Positions 35,568 through 44,039 of a stretch of 64,000 bases of DNA are shown piece after piece. The notes beneath the pieces are model-generated. The model was given only the letters and a program-made list of their open reading frames with translations, did not search any database and was not told the origin of the DNA. The position numbers and the translations under genes were made by a program. This DNA is from JAHDVS01 sp964370985 (GTDB taxonomy: Bacteria; Actinomycetota; Thermoleophilia; Gaiellales; Gaiellaceae): positions 1 through 64,000 of the forward strand of contig CAYJLE010000003.1 in the NCBI GenBank assembly GCA_964370985.1, given 5' to 3'. The first letter of the stretch is position 1. Every line of letters begins with the position of its first letter.

Positions 35568-36325
35568 CACGGGCCGCCGAGGGCGACGGTGACCGTCTCG
35601 CCGCTCACGCCGCCCGCCTCGCCGCTCGCGAGAAAGGCGATCACGGCGGCGACCTCGTCGGGCTCGAGCACGCGTCCCGGCGGGTAGTCGCGCGCTCGCT
35701 CTGCCCAGACCTCGGCGGCGCTGATCCCGCGGCGCTCCGCCTCCCGCTGCGCCGAGCGGTTCGCCATCTCGGTGCGGACCCAACCGGGGAGGACCGCATT
35801 GCAGGTGACGCCGTGGGGGCCGACGTCCTGCGCGACGGCGCGCATCAGGCCGAGCAGCCCGTGCTTCGACGTGCAGTACGCGGACATCCGCGGCGCGCCC
35901 AGCTCTCCCGCCGTCGAGCTGACCATCACGATCCGCCCGTAGCGGCGCTCGACCATGTCGCTAGCGGCCCGCCGGGTCAGCTCGAACGGGCCGTGGAGGT
36001 TGACCGCGAGTGTCTCGTGCCAGAGCGACGGATCCTGCTCCCAGATCTCCCGCTCGTTCGCCGAGCCGACGCCCGCGTTGTTGACGAGGATCTCGATCGG
36101 CCCGAGCCGCTCGCGCGCCTCCTCGACGATGCGGGCGCAGCCGGCCGCGGTCCCGACGGTCTCGGCGAGGATCTCGACGCCGGTCTCGGCGGCGAGGCTC
36201 CGCAGCTCGCTCTCGGTGCGCGAGACCGCGAGCACGCGCGCCCCCCGGGCGGCCAGCAGGGCGGCCGTCGCCCGGCCGATCCCCCGACCGGCGCCGGTCA
36301 CGATGGCCACGCGTCCCTCGGTCAT
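35564..36325 (-). CDS. Short-chain dehydrogenase/reductase (classical)
   Basis: 253 residues. TGAGRGIGRATAALLAARGA (about 10-29) binds NAD(P), VNNAGVGSANE is the NNAG motif, MVSSTAGE holds the catalytic Ser, and YCTSKHGL the Tyr-Lys pair; GWVRTEM and the C-terminal GVSGETVTVALGGPW are typical. All catalytic residues are present. ATG 36325. It precedes the propeller protein (GTGA overlap) and follows the DMT transporter by 33 bp on the same strand. The hydroxyl/keto substrate is unknown. Confidence 0.9.
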   Translation of the reverse strand: MTEGRVAIVTGAGRGIGRATAALLAARGARVLAVSRTESELRSLAAETGVEILAETVGTAAGCARIVEEARERLGPIEILVNNAGVGSANEREIWEQDPSLWHETLAVNLHGPFELTRRAASDMVERRYGRIVMVSSTAGELGAPRMSAYCTSKHGLLGLMRAVAQDVGPHGVTCNAVLPGWVRTEMANRSAQREAERRGISAAEVWAERARDYPPGRVLEPDEVAAVIAFLASGEAGGVSGETVTVALGGPW

Positions 36326-36358
36326 GCGGGTATTAGAGCGCAGGGCGGGGCGCCGCGC

Positions 36359-37216
36359 CTACGAGACGAGCCCGAGTAGGACGAGGCCGCCGATCACGAG
36401 TGCCACGCCGAGCCACTGCGCCGGCGCCGGCCGCTCGCGCAGGACGGCGACGCCGAGCACGATCGGGACGACCGCGTACGGCGCTGCGGCGGTGGCGACG
36501 AGCGAGGTCTCGGCCTTCTGGACGCCGACGTTGAACGCCACGTAGCCGGCCGTGTCGAGGCACGCGACCGTGCCGATCAGCCCGATCGTGGTTGCCGAGC
36601 GGTCCGGGAACCGCCACTGCCCCCCGCGGATCGCGGTCAGCGCGATCAGCGCGCCCGTGAACACCCGCGCGAGGAAGATCGGCCCGAGCCAGCCGAGCTC
36701 GCCGCTGTAGTAGCTGACCCCGAACACGAATCCGCCGATCGCGAACATCGTCAGGACGGCGAGCAGGATCCCCAGGATCTGCACGCGCTCCTTCATCCGG
36801 AACAGGCGCGGGTCGACGGAGGCGAGCGCGACGCCGGCGAAGACCACGAGCACCGCGGCGACCTCGCCGTCGCCCAGCCGCTCGCCGAGCAGGAGCACGG
36901 CGAGGATCACGGCGACGACGGCGTATCCGGAGACGATCGGGCTGACGATCGAGATCGGGCCGATCGCGAGCGCCCGGTAGAAGCCGAGGTAGGAGATCCA
37001 CCCGAGCGCGCCCACACCCGCCAGCACGAGCACCTGCTTGCCGGTCACGCCGTCGAGCGCCCCGGTGGCCGCGACGGCTACCGCGAGGGCGACGATTGCG
37101 GCCAGGTGAAAGCCGAGCACTGTGCGCACCGCGCCGGTGCGCCGGGAGGCGAGCGTCGCGCAGTAGTCGCTGAACCCCCAGCTGAGCGCGGCGGCGAGGC
37201 CGAGGGCGATCCCCAA
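36359..37216 (-). CDS. DMT-superfamily (EamA) transporter
   Basis: 285 residues with about ten membrane helices arranged as two EamA repeats; the first starts at once (IALGLAAALSWGFSDYCATLASRR) and the second near LGILLAVLTMFAIGGFVFGVSYY. The C-terminal helix is PAQWLGVALVIGGLVLLGLVS. The start is a TTG at 37216 with no closer ATG/GTG that keeps the first helix. The gene is 4 bp downstream of the PuuD-like gene, so it probably exports or imports a product of that pathway. Confidence 0.85.
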   Translation of the reverse strand: MGIALGLAAALSWGFSDYCATLASRRTGAVRTVLGFHLAAIVALAVAVAATGALDGVTGKQVLVLAGVGALGWISYLGFYRALAIGPISIVSPIVSGYAVVAVILAVLLLGERLGDGEVAAVLVVFAGVALASVDPRLFRMKERVQILGILLAVLTMFAIGGFVFGVSYYSGELGWLGPIFLARVFTGALIALTAIRGGQWRFPDRSATTIGLIGTVACLDTAGYVAFNVGVQKAETSLVATAAAPYAVVPIVLGVAVLRERPAPAQWLGVALVIGGLVLLGLVS

Positions 37217-37220
37217 CGGG

Positions 37221-37982
37221 CTAACGGCCGCCGGCCGCGGCGACGAACTGGCGGAACAGCTCGAGGAAGCGGCGATCGAGCCGCCACTCCTCCTGGAGCT
37301 CGAACTGGGCGCCGAGAACGTACCCGTCGGCCTCGAGCTCGATCACCTCGACGACGCCGTCCGGGGCGACGCCGGTGGCGCGCAACCCGGCTCCGAGCCG
37401 GTCGATCGCCTGGTGGTGGAAGCTGTTGACCTCGATCGTCTCGACACCGAGCGCCGCGTGCAGCCGGGAGCCCGGCTCGACGGCGATCTCGTGACGCGGG
37501 TGGGCCGGAACCGTCTCCTCGCCCTCGAGCGAGGCCCGCTCCATCTCCTTCCAGCGTTGCCAGCCGCGATCGGTCGGGTGGTCGGCCCAGCCCGGCGCGA
37601 GCGCGACGTCCTGCACGAGCGTGCCGCCGAGCGCGATGTTGATCACCTGGCTGCCGCGGCACATGCCGAGCAGGGGCCGCTCGCGCTCGAGTGCGCGCTT
37701 CACGAGCTCGAGCTCGAACTCGTCGCGATGCGGGTCGGGCGGGCCGAGCGCCTCGTGCGGCTCCTGGCCGTAACGGTGCGGCTCGATGTCCCGTCCGCCG
37801 CCGATCACGACCGCGTCGACGAGGTCGAGCGCGTCGTCGAGGACGGCGTCGAGGCGGCTGAGCGTGAACGGGATCCCGCCGGCGAGCGCGATCGGTCGTT
37901 GGAAGCCGACGCTCTGGTAGTTGCCGAAGTCGTGGTGGCCGACCGAGAAGCCGATCATCGGCTTCTCGCGGCGTCGTCTCAC
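37221..37982 (-). CDS. PuuD-like class I glutamine amidotransferase (peptidase C26), catalytic His replaced
   Basis: 253 residues, similar to gamma-glutamyl-GABA hydrolase. The nucleophile elbow LLGMCRGSQVINIALGGTL (about 104-122) has the Cys, and VNSFHHQAI matches the family. The usual C-terminal QWHPE with the catalytic His and Glu reads QFELQEEW here, so the triad appears incomplete; it may use another His or have lost hydrolysis. The GTG start overlaps the GntR stop (GTGA); an ATG eight codons later is possible. In Puu-type polyamine breakdown this enzyme releases GABA, and the GntR and DMT neighbours suggest a small regulated module. Confidence 0.8.
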   Translation of the reverse strand: MRRRREKPMIGFSVGHHDFGNYQSVGFQRPIALAGGIPFTLSRLDAVLDDALDLVDAVVIGGGRDIEPHRYGQEPHEALGPPDPHRDEFELELVKRALERERPLLGMCRGSQVINIALGGTLVQDVALAPGWADHPTDRGWQRWKEMERASLEGEETVPAHPRHEIAVEPGSRLHAALGVETIEVNSFHHQAIDRLGAGLRATGVAPDGVVEVIELEADGYVLGAQFELQEEWRLDRRFLELFRQFVAAAGGR

Positions 37983-38865
37983 TGGCCCACTTTCCCGAGC
38001 CGCAGGCCGACGAGCCAGTCGGATGTCCCGGCGACGTGGCTCTCCATCAGCGTGCGCGCGGCGTCGGGCTCCCGGCGCGAGATCGCCTCGAGCACGGCCC
38101 GGTGCTGGGCGTTCGAGAGCCGGAGCGCCTCCTCCGGGTGGGGGATCAGCGCGAGCAGGTCGGACAGCTCGGTCTGAACCTGGGCCTCGGCGGCGGCCAG
38201 GCGCCGCGAGCCCGAAGCGGACGCGACGGCCAGGTGGAAGCGGCTGTCGGCCCGGCGAAACTCGGCGAACGGGGGCGGGGCCGCCATCTGCTCGACGAGC
38301 GCGCGTAGCTCGGCCAGCTCGGGCTGGCCCGCGCGCTCGGCCGCGAGGGCCTCAAGCTTCACGCGCAGGCTCTTCACCGCGTNNNNNNNNNNATCGGCGC
38401 CCCGCGGGGGGGTCGCGGGCCCCGCGGGGGGGGCCCGGGGGGCGCGGCCGCGCGGGCGGCGCGCGCGCCCGCGACGAGCTGGCGGAAGCCCGTCAGGTCA
38501 CGGAGATCCTCCACGGTCAGGCCCGCGAGGCGCTGCCTCGCGGCGCGCGGGGGCGCGGGCGGTACCGCGCGCCGCACGAACGTCCCGCCGCCGCGGCCGC
38601 GCCGCGTCTCCACGTAGCCCGCCTCCCGTAGCACGGCCAGCGCCTGGCGCAGCGTCATCGGCGAGATGTCGAAGCGCTCGGCGAGCTCGGCCTCCGGTGG
38701 GAGCCGCTCCCCCAGCTCGAGCACGCCGAGCCCGATCGCCTCCCCGATCCGCCGCACGGCCTGCTCGACGAGACCCTGGCCTCCGATCGGCGAGAACACG
38801 ACCGCCCGGGCGATCGCGAGCGGCCCGGCTGCCTGTGCTGCCGGTAAACCTCCAGGACTAGACAT
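37979..38865 (-). CDS. GntR/FadR-family regulator, interrupted by assembly gap
   Basis: The N-terminal winged helix (38865 down to about 38570) is clear: AVRRIGEAIGLGVLELGERLPPEAELAERFDISPMTLRQALAVLREAGYVETRRGRGGGTFV. The FCD ligand-binding domain continues at 37979-38377 (FRRADSRFHLAVASASGSRRLAAAEAQ, then SNAQHRAVLEAI). The two parts are in different frames because ten Ns (38383-38392) and a doubtful G/C run lie between them. I regard it as one intact gene with an assembly gap, not a pseudogene. It is divergent from the Fe-S/FAD oxidase operon and coupled to the PuuD-like gene, so it may regulate both. Confidence 0.8.
38383..38392. other. Assembly gap (10 N)
   Basis: Ten undefined bases. 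The flank 38393-38470 is almost pure G and C with homopolymer runs, a typical place for assembly breaks. True length is unknown and the local reading frame of the GntR gene cannot be trusted here. Confidence 0.99.
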
Positions 38866-38930
38866 TTGTAGGTCAGTGTTTTACCATGCCCGCCACGGCG
38901 GCGCCCGCCGCCCGAGGGAAAGGAGGGCCG

Positions 38931-40169
38931 ATGGCGGAGCGCACGACGCCAGGCCAGGAGACGAACGGGCAGGGGAACGGCCCCCCGGAGGAGTTCTTCG
39001 CGGAGTGGCGCAACGCCGCCTACAACTGCTTCAGCTCCGGCCACAAGTTCTGCCGCGAGGTCTGCCCGGTGATGCAGGTGACCCGCGACGAGCGTTACAC
39101 GCCGACCGCGTTCCACGCGAACGTCGTCGCGATGGAGAAGGGGCACCTCTCGCTCGAGGACGTCGCCGACGACTACACGTTCTGCACGATGTGCGGCGCC
39201 TGCGAGCTGCGCTGCCCGAACACGCTCTTCACCGGCGACTTCTACCGCTTCCGCCAGCGCACGATCGACGTCGTCAGGGCGGTGCGGACGCTGGCCGTCA
39301 AGGCGGGAATCCACCAGCCCGCCTGGAAGCGCTGGGCCGACCTGACCGACCGGTGGGGCAACGAGCCCGTGCTCGGCTGGAACACCGAGACGTCCGCGTC
39401 GAAGGTGCGGGCCTGGGCAGCCGGGCTCGACATCCCGACCGGCGGCGAGACCGTGCTGTTCGCCGACTGCGAGGCCGCGTTCAAGCGTCCGTCGGTGCCG
39501 CGCGCGGTCGCGCTGCTGCTCCAGGCGGGCGGGATCGAGTTCGGGCTGATGAACCAGCAGTGGTGCTGCGGCGGCCCGATGTGGGAGACCGGCTACGAGG
39601 ACGTTGCCCTCAAGATGGCCGAGCACAACATCATCGACTGGCGCAAGACCGGGACGAAGCGGATCATCTGCCCGGATCCGCACGACTACATCACGATCGT
39701 CGAGCGCTACCCCGCGATCGACGAGGGCTTCGACGAGTTCGAGGTCGTGCTCGCGCTCGACCTCGTCGCCGAGCTGATCCGGGACGGCAAGCTCGAGCTG
39801 ACCACGCCGGTCGAGCGGACCGTGACCTACCACGACCCCTGCCGGCTGAACAAGCGCCTCGGCAAGTGGCAGGCCCCGCGCGAGATCCTGCGCGCGATTC
39901 CCGGGCTCACCTTCGTCGACGTCGACCACGTCACCCAGTGGTCGTACTGCTCGGGCGCCGGCTCGAACCTGTTCGTCGAGCAGCCGGAGCTGACGGCGGA
40001 GATCAGCCGCCGGCGGATCGGCAAGGCGAAGGAGCTCGAGGGCGTGGAGACGCTCGTCTCCGCCTGTCCCTGGTCGGAGCGCCCGCTCACCGAGCAGGGC
40101 AAGGAGCAGGGCCTCGAGGTCTCGGACATCTTCGAGCTCGTGGCCGAAGCGGCCGGATTCGAGGTGTGA
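38931..40169 (+). CDS. Fe-S cluster / CCG-domain protein (GlcF/HdrD-like)
   Basis: 412 residues; electron-transfer partner of the following FAD oxidase. Two N-terminal iron-sulfur motifs: a canonical Cys85-x2-Cys88-x2-Cys91-x3-Cys95-Pro, and an upstream one with only three Cys (33, 41, 45-Pro). The C-terminal half has two cysteine-rich CCG-type units: QWCCGGPMWETGYED with DPCRLNKRLG context, and YCSGAGSN where the usual CC is CS. AAAGGAGGG sits 4-5 nt before ATG 38931, which beats the in-frame ATG at 38886. It is first in a plus-strand operon divergent from the GntR gene. Confidence 0.87.
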   Translation: MAERTTPGQETNGQGNGPPEEFFAEWRNAAYNCFSSGHKFCREVCPVMQVTRDERYTPTAFHANVVAMEKGHLSLEDVADDYTFCTMCGACELRCPNTLFTGDFYRFRQRTIDVVRAVRTLAVKAGIHQPAWKRWADLTDRWGNEPVLGWNTETSASKVRAWAAGLDIPTGGETVLFADCEAAFKRPSVPRAVALLLQAGGIEFGLMNQQWCCGGPMWETGYEDVALKMAEHNIIDWRKTGTKRIICPDPHDYITIVERYPAIDEGFDEFEVVLALDLVAELIRDGKLELTTPVERTVTYHDPCRLNKRLGKWQAPREILRAIPGLTFVDVDHVTQWSYCSGAGSNLFVEQPELTAEISRRRIGKAKELEGVETLVSACPWSERPLTEQGKEQGLEVSDIFELVAEAAGFEV

Positions 40170-40171
40170 CG

Positions 40172-41680
40172 ATGGCGATCGCAACGCTTCCCGACAGCGT
40201 CGTCGACGAGCTCGTCCAGATCTGCGGCGAGGACCACGTGTTCACCGGCGCGACGGCGCTCTTCAACCGCGCCCGGGTGCCGGCTCCGTTCCCCGCCCAC
40301 CGCTGGGACGACCACGTCCCCCAGGCGGTCGTGCTGCCGACCACGGCCGAGCAGGTCTCCGAGGTCGTCAAGCTCGCGAACCGCCACCGGGTCCCGGTCG
40401 TGCCGCGCGCCGGTGGCACCGGGCTCACGGACGGCGCGGTGCCGCTCCGCCACGGGATCCTCGTCGACGTGAAGCTGATGAACACGATCCGCGAGATCGA
40501 CGTCGTCGACCGCACGGTCACGGTCGGGCCGGGGATCAACATGCTGAAGCTGAACGAGGCGCTCCGGCCGTACGGGTTCATGTACCCGGACGACCCGGCC
40601 TCGTACCCGTGCTCGCTCGTGGGCGGTCGGATCGGCACGAACGGCTGGAGCCTGCTCGGCTCCCGGTTCGGCCACGTCAAGCACCTCGTGATCTCGATGG
40701 AGGTCGTGCTCCCGACCGGGGAGATCATCACCGTCGGCCACGGCGGCGGCAGGAAGAACCGCTCGAGCTCCTCGGGCTACCAGCTCAAGGAGCTGTTCAT
40801 GGGTCATCAGGGCACGCTCGGGATCGTCACCGAGGCGACGCTCGAGCTCGTCAAGCGCCCGGAGCTGGAGTTCTCGGCCTTCTGGACGTACACGAAGTAC
40901 GAGGACGCCTGGAAGGCGACTGGCGAGCTCGCCCGCTCCGGCTACGCGACGATCGCGGGCGTTGTGCTCTTCGACGAGGAGAAGGTCACCTATCTGCGCC
41001 GCGACGACGAGGCCTACATCCCGCAGCCCGAGTCGGCGAGGGCGGTCGTCGCGCTCGCGATGTACGGCAACGCGGACGAAGTGCGCCCCGGGGCGAAGGA
41101 GAGCATGCGGATCGGCAAGGCCTCGGGCGGCGTCTACATGGGCGACGAGATCTCCCACGCCGACTGGGCGGCCCGCCACGACCGCTACGCGACCCCGCTC
41201 CACGGCCGGATTCGCAAGACCGGCCAGGTCGTGCCGATGAGCTGGCACTGCGAGGACGCGGCGATCCTCTACTCGAAGCTCCCCGAGGTGCGCGAGCAGT
41301 GGCACCGGATCGCCGACACGATCATCGACAAGTACGGGATCTACGACGACTGGGGCATGTTCGCCTACACGAGCGGGCCCTACAAGCCGTGGGGCGACTA
41401 CCTCGCCGAGATCGACATCGGGATCTGGGAGCAGGAGCTGAACGAGGAGAACTGGGAGGGCTACGTCTGGGCCAAGCGCGAGATCGCGCGCGTCGCGATC
41501 GAGTCCGGCGGCTCCATCTCCGCCTGTCACGGCTCCTGCCGCGTCGGCGAGGTCGACCTCGTCCCCCAGGAGCTCGGCGGCGCCTACGAGGTGATGAAGA
41601 CGATCAAGCGGGCTCTCGACCCGAACAACATCATGAACCCGGGCAAGTACCTGCTCGACGACGCCTACCAGGAGGACTGA
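40172..41680 (+). CDS. FAD-linked oxidase, GlcD/VAO type
   Basis: 502 residues. The N-terminal FAD-binding PCMH domain includes PQAVVLPTTAEQVSEVVKLAN, VPVVPRAGGTGLTDGAVP (pyrophosphate loop, about 75-92), DDPASYPCSLVGGRIGTNGWS and GHQGTLGIVTEATL. The C-terminal cap ends with SACHGSCRVGEVDL and IKRALDPNNIMNPGKYL, as in glycolate/lactate oxidase GlcD. It oxidises an alpha-hydroxy acid or similar alcohol and passes electrons to the Fe-S protein, whose stop is 2 nt upstream. Substrate is unknown; acidic C-terminal and Trp-rich segments differ from classical GlcD. Confidence 0.88.
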   Translation: MAIATLPDSVVDELVQICGEDHVFTGATALFNRARVPAPFPAHRWDDHVPQAVVLPTTAEQVSEVVKLANRHRVPVVPRAGGTGLTDGAVPLRHGILVDVKLMNTIREIDVVDRTVTVGPGINMLKLNEALRPYGFMYPDDPASYPCSLVGGRIGTNGWSLLGSRFGHVKHLVISMEVVLPTGEIITVGHGGGRKNRSSSSGYQLKELFMGHQGTLGIVTEATLELVKRPELEFSAFWTYTKYEDAWKATGELARSGYATIAGVVLFDEEKVTYLRRDDEAYIPQPESARAVVALAMYGNADEVRPGAKESMRIGKASGGVYMGDEISHADWAARHDRYATPLHGRIRKTGQVVPMSWHCEDAAILYSKLPEVREQWHRIADTIIDKYGIYDDWGMFAYTSGPYKPWGDYLAEIDIGIWEQELNEENWEGYVWAKREIARVAIESGGSISACHGSCRVGEVDLVPQELGGAYEVMKTIKRALDPNNIMNPGKYLLDDAYQED

Positions 41681-41683
41681 GCG

Positions 41684-41941
41684 ATGCTGGGATTCCGGCT
41701 CTCTGACCAGAAGCCTCCGGAGGCCAAACGCGTCACCGACGTCGTCGTGATGCGCCTCGACCACGTCTTCGAGGTCGACCCGGCCCTGATGACCGAGCAC
41801 GTGCGCCAGCAGGACCTCCCCAACTGGGAAGTCGAGCGGATCGTCGCCTCGCGGTGGGAACACCTCACCTGGATGCACGACCACTGGGCGGACGCGAAGC
41901 TGTCCGGCGAGGAGTTGCTCGAGGAGCTCGAGGCGGAGTGA
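41684..41941 (+). CDS. Small protein of unknown function in oxidase operon
   Basis: 85 residues, 3 bp after the FAD oxidase stop. It is predicted mixed alpha/beta and acidic at the C-terminus (LSGEELLEELEAE), with aromatic/His clusters (SRWEHLTWMHDHWAD). There is no signal peptide, membrane helix or recognised motif. The tight spacing behind the Fe-S/FAD pair suggests a third subunit or assembly factor. A strong hairpin follows, so it may end a sub-transcript. Confidence 0.7.
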   Translation: MLGFRLSDQKPPEAKRVTDVVVMRLDHVFEVDPALMTEHVRQQDLPNWEVERIVASRWEHLTWMHDHWADAKLSGEELLEELEAE

Positions 41942-41950
41942 GGCGGTAGC

Positions 41951-41979
41951 GGAGGGGCGGGGCTCCGCCTCGCCCCTCC
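41951..41979 (+). terminator. GC hairpin inside the catabolic run (terminator or attenuator)
   Basis: Arms GGAGGGGCGGGGC and GCCTCGCCCCTCC pair over 13 positions with one mismatch around a TCC loop. It lies between the 85-residue gene and the SDR, followed closely by AAAGGA and the SDR start. It could end the first sub-operon or reduce read-through into the next genes. Confidence 0.5.
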
Positions 41980-41993
41980 CAGAAAGGAACGCG

Positions 41994-42764
41994 ATGCGAC
42001 TCGAGGGCAAGGCCGGCGTCGTCACGGGCACCTCCAGGGGGCTCGGGCGCGAGATCCTCCGCGCGCTCTGCGCCGAGGGAGCGAAGGTCGTCGCGCTTTC
42101 GCGGAACGCGGAGCTGGGCCAGGCCGGCGTCGACGAGGTCATCGCCGCCGGCGGCGACGCGGTATTCGAGCGGGGCGATGTCACGCGCGAGGCGGACATC
42201 GTGCGCGCGATCGAGCGTTGTCTGGCCGACTACGGCTCGCTCGACCTGATGGTCTCGAATGCGGGCATCCTCGGCGAGGGGCGCCTGCACGAGACCACGA
42301 ACGAGCAGTGGCACGAGCTCGTCGCTGTCCACCTCACCCACACGTTCTGGTCCTGCAAGCACGCGGTGGAGGCCATGAGGGCCAGCGGCAAGGGGGGCTC
42401 GATCGTCACGCTCGGCTCGATCCTCTCCTTCACCGGCGACGGCTACCTTGCCGCCTACACGGCGATGAAGGCGGGCATCCTCGGGCTGACGAAGGCGATC
42501 GCGGTCGACTACGCGGCTGATCGCATCCGCTGCAACTGCGTCTGCCCGGGCGACATGGAGACGCCGATGATCGAGCAGTACTTCGACGGCACCGACGACC
42601 CGGTGTCAGCCCGGACCGAGATGGAGACGGCATATCCCGGCGGGCGAATCGCGCATCCGGCCGAGGTGGCGAGCGCGGTCGTCTTCCTCTGCTCGGACGA
42701 GAGCTCCTTCGTGAGCGGGGCGCCGCTCCTCGTCGACGGCGCGCTGACGGCGAAGGCGTACTGA
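41994..42764 (+). CDS. Short-chain dehydrogenase/reductase (classical)
   Basis: 256 residues. TGTSRGLGREILRALCAEGA (about 11-30) binds NAD(P), VSNAGILGEG is the NNAG region, TLGSILSF has the catalytic Ser, and YTAMKAGILG the Tyr-Lys; CPGDMETPM and the C-terminal VSGAPLLVDGALTAKAY are normal. AAAGGA precedes ATG 41994. It is probably co-expressed with the two luciferase-like oxidoreductases downstream (91 bp) and may oxidise or reduce an intermediate of that pathway. Confidence 0.9.
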   Translation: MRLEGKAGVVTGTSRGLGREILRALCAEGAKVVALSRNAELGQAGVDEVIAAGGDAVFERGDVTREADIVRAIERCLADYGSLDLMVSNAGILGEGRLHETTNEQWHELVAVHLTHTFWSCKHAVEAMRASGKGGSIVTLGSILSFTGDGYLAAYTAMKAGILGLTKAIAVDYAADRIRCNCVCPGDMETPMIEQYFDGTDDPVSARTEMETAYPGGRIAHPAEVASAVVFLCSDESSFVSGAPLLVDGALTAKAY

Positions 42765-42855
42765 TGCAGTTCGACCGTCTGTCACCGGCCTGTTGACGCG
42801 CGCCCCGCACGCCCGGCCCGGCCACGTTCCCATCGACGCCTAGGAGGACGCCCCG

Positions 42856-43905
42856 ATGCGCTTCAGCTACGCGATGCTGCCCGACCAACCCGCCGACGAG
42901 CTGATCGAGGCGATCGAGCTCGCGGACGAGCTCGGCTTCTACAGCGTCTGCGGTGCGGACGAGACGTACCACAAGGACATCTGGAGCATCTTCGCCGCGG
43001 CGGCGCGGAGCACGAAGCGGATCAAGCTGACGACGGACGTCACCCACGTGATCCTGAAGGACCCGACGATCGTCGCCCAGCAGGCCGCGACGCTCGACGA
43101 GCTCTCCGGCGGCCGCGTCGAGATCGGCTACTCGATCGGGAACTTCGGGATGCTCGAGCAGTACCACGTCGCGGACAAGGCCGCGCGCTCGGTCCACCGC
43201 ATGCGCGAGGCCCACGAGGTGATCTCGACCTTCCTGCGGGACGGCGCGATCGACTTCGAGGGGGAGTTCTACCGCTACAGCGGCCTGTTCACGTCGGCGC
43301 GCCCGGTGCAGGAGCGGATCCCACTCAAGATCGGGGCGATGAAGGGCCCGCGCTCGTTCCAGCTCGCCGGGGAGATCGCGGACGGCATGCACCAGGCGCT
43401 CGCCTACTCCCGCGAGGCGATGGAGTACGCAGTCGAGCACATCAGGATCGGGGCCGAGCGGAGCGGCCGCGACTGGCGCGAGCTCGATCTCGGCGCCTGG
43501 ATGGTGGCCTCCGTCTCCGAGGACTCTCGCGCGGCCAGGGACGCCGCCCGGGTCGTGGCCGCCTTCTACATCTCCGCGATGCCCGCCGAGCAGGTGAAAC
43601 GGCACGGCATCGACCCGGAGAGCCTTCGCCCGATCGTGGAGGCGTTCACGGCCGGCGACGTCGAGCGCGGGGTCGAGCTGACCACGCCCGAGCTGGGCGA
43701 GCGGCTCTCCTGCGCGGGCACGCCCGAGGAGATCGTCGAGAAGATCCGCGCGGACGTCGTCCCGAGCGGCTTCAACCACGTGATCTTCGCCCTCACGGAC
43801 CCCTACCTCGTCGAGCAGTGGTCCGGCCGGCGGGTCGAGAACGTCCCGACACTGGCCGGCCAGCTGCGGCTGATCCACGACCGGGTGATGCCGCACTTCG
43901 CCTGA
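42856..43905 (+). CDS. Luciferase-like (LLM) oxidoreductase, probably F420-dependent
   Basis: 349 residues; TIM-barrel LLM family. MRFSYAMLPDQPADELIEAIELADELGF starts as in F420-dependent methylene-H4MPT reductase (Mer)-like proteins. TTDVTHVILKDPTIVAQQAATLDELSGGRVEIGYSIGNFG is the core, and FEGEFYRYSGLFTSARPVQERIPLKIGA is shared almost word for word with the next gene. F420 rather than FMN use is inferred from the Mer-like form and actinobacterial setting. TAGGAGGA precedes ATG 42856. It forms a tandem pair with the gene at 44040 and may act as a heteromer or on sequential intermediates. Confidence 0.88.
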   Translation: MRFSYAMLPDQPADELIEAIELADELGFYSVCGADETYHKDIWSIFAAAARSTKRIKLTTDVTHVILKDPTIVAQQAATLDELSGGRVEIGYSIGNFGMLEQYHVADKAARSVHRMREAHEVISTFLRDGAIDFEGEFYRYSGLFTSARPVQERIPLKIGAMKGPRSFQLAGEIADGMHQALAYSREAMEYAVEHIRIGAERSGRDWRELDLGAWMVASVSEDSRAARDAARVVAAFYISAMPAEQVKRHGIDPESLRPIVEAFTAGDVERGVELTTPELGERLSCAGTPEEIVEKIRADVVPSGFNHVIFALTDPYLVEQWSGRRVENVPTLAGQLRLIHDRVMPHFA

Positions 43906-43928
43906 CGTTCCGGGCGGGTCGGGTCATT

Positions 43929-43953
43929 CGGGCGGGTCAGGACTCGCCCCTAC
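43929..43953 (+). repeat. 25-bp palindromic intergenic repeat, copy 4
   Basis: CGGGCGGGTC, AG, GACTCGCCCCTAC, one change from copy 1. A partial extra half (CGGGCGGGTCGGG) occurs directly upstream at 43911-43923. It lies in the 134-bp gap between the tandem LLM genes, that is, inside an operon-like run, where it could act as an intergenic processing or attenuation hairpin. Confidence 0.8.
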
Positions 43954-44039
43954 GCGGGTCGGGACCTTGTCGGCGGGGGCTGTTGGTCGTAGGCTGCGTG
44001 CCCGGGGGGCGACCCGGGCAACCCGAGAAGGGGGTAACT

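Noticed and set aside
38374..38865. GntR gene as a true pseudogene
   Set aside because: The break coincides exactly with ten Ns and a low-complexity run; both halves are otherwise well preserved.
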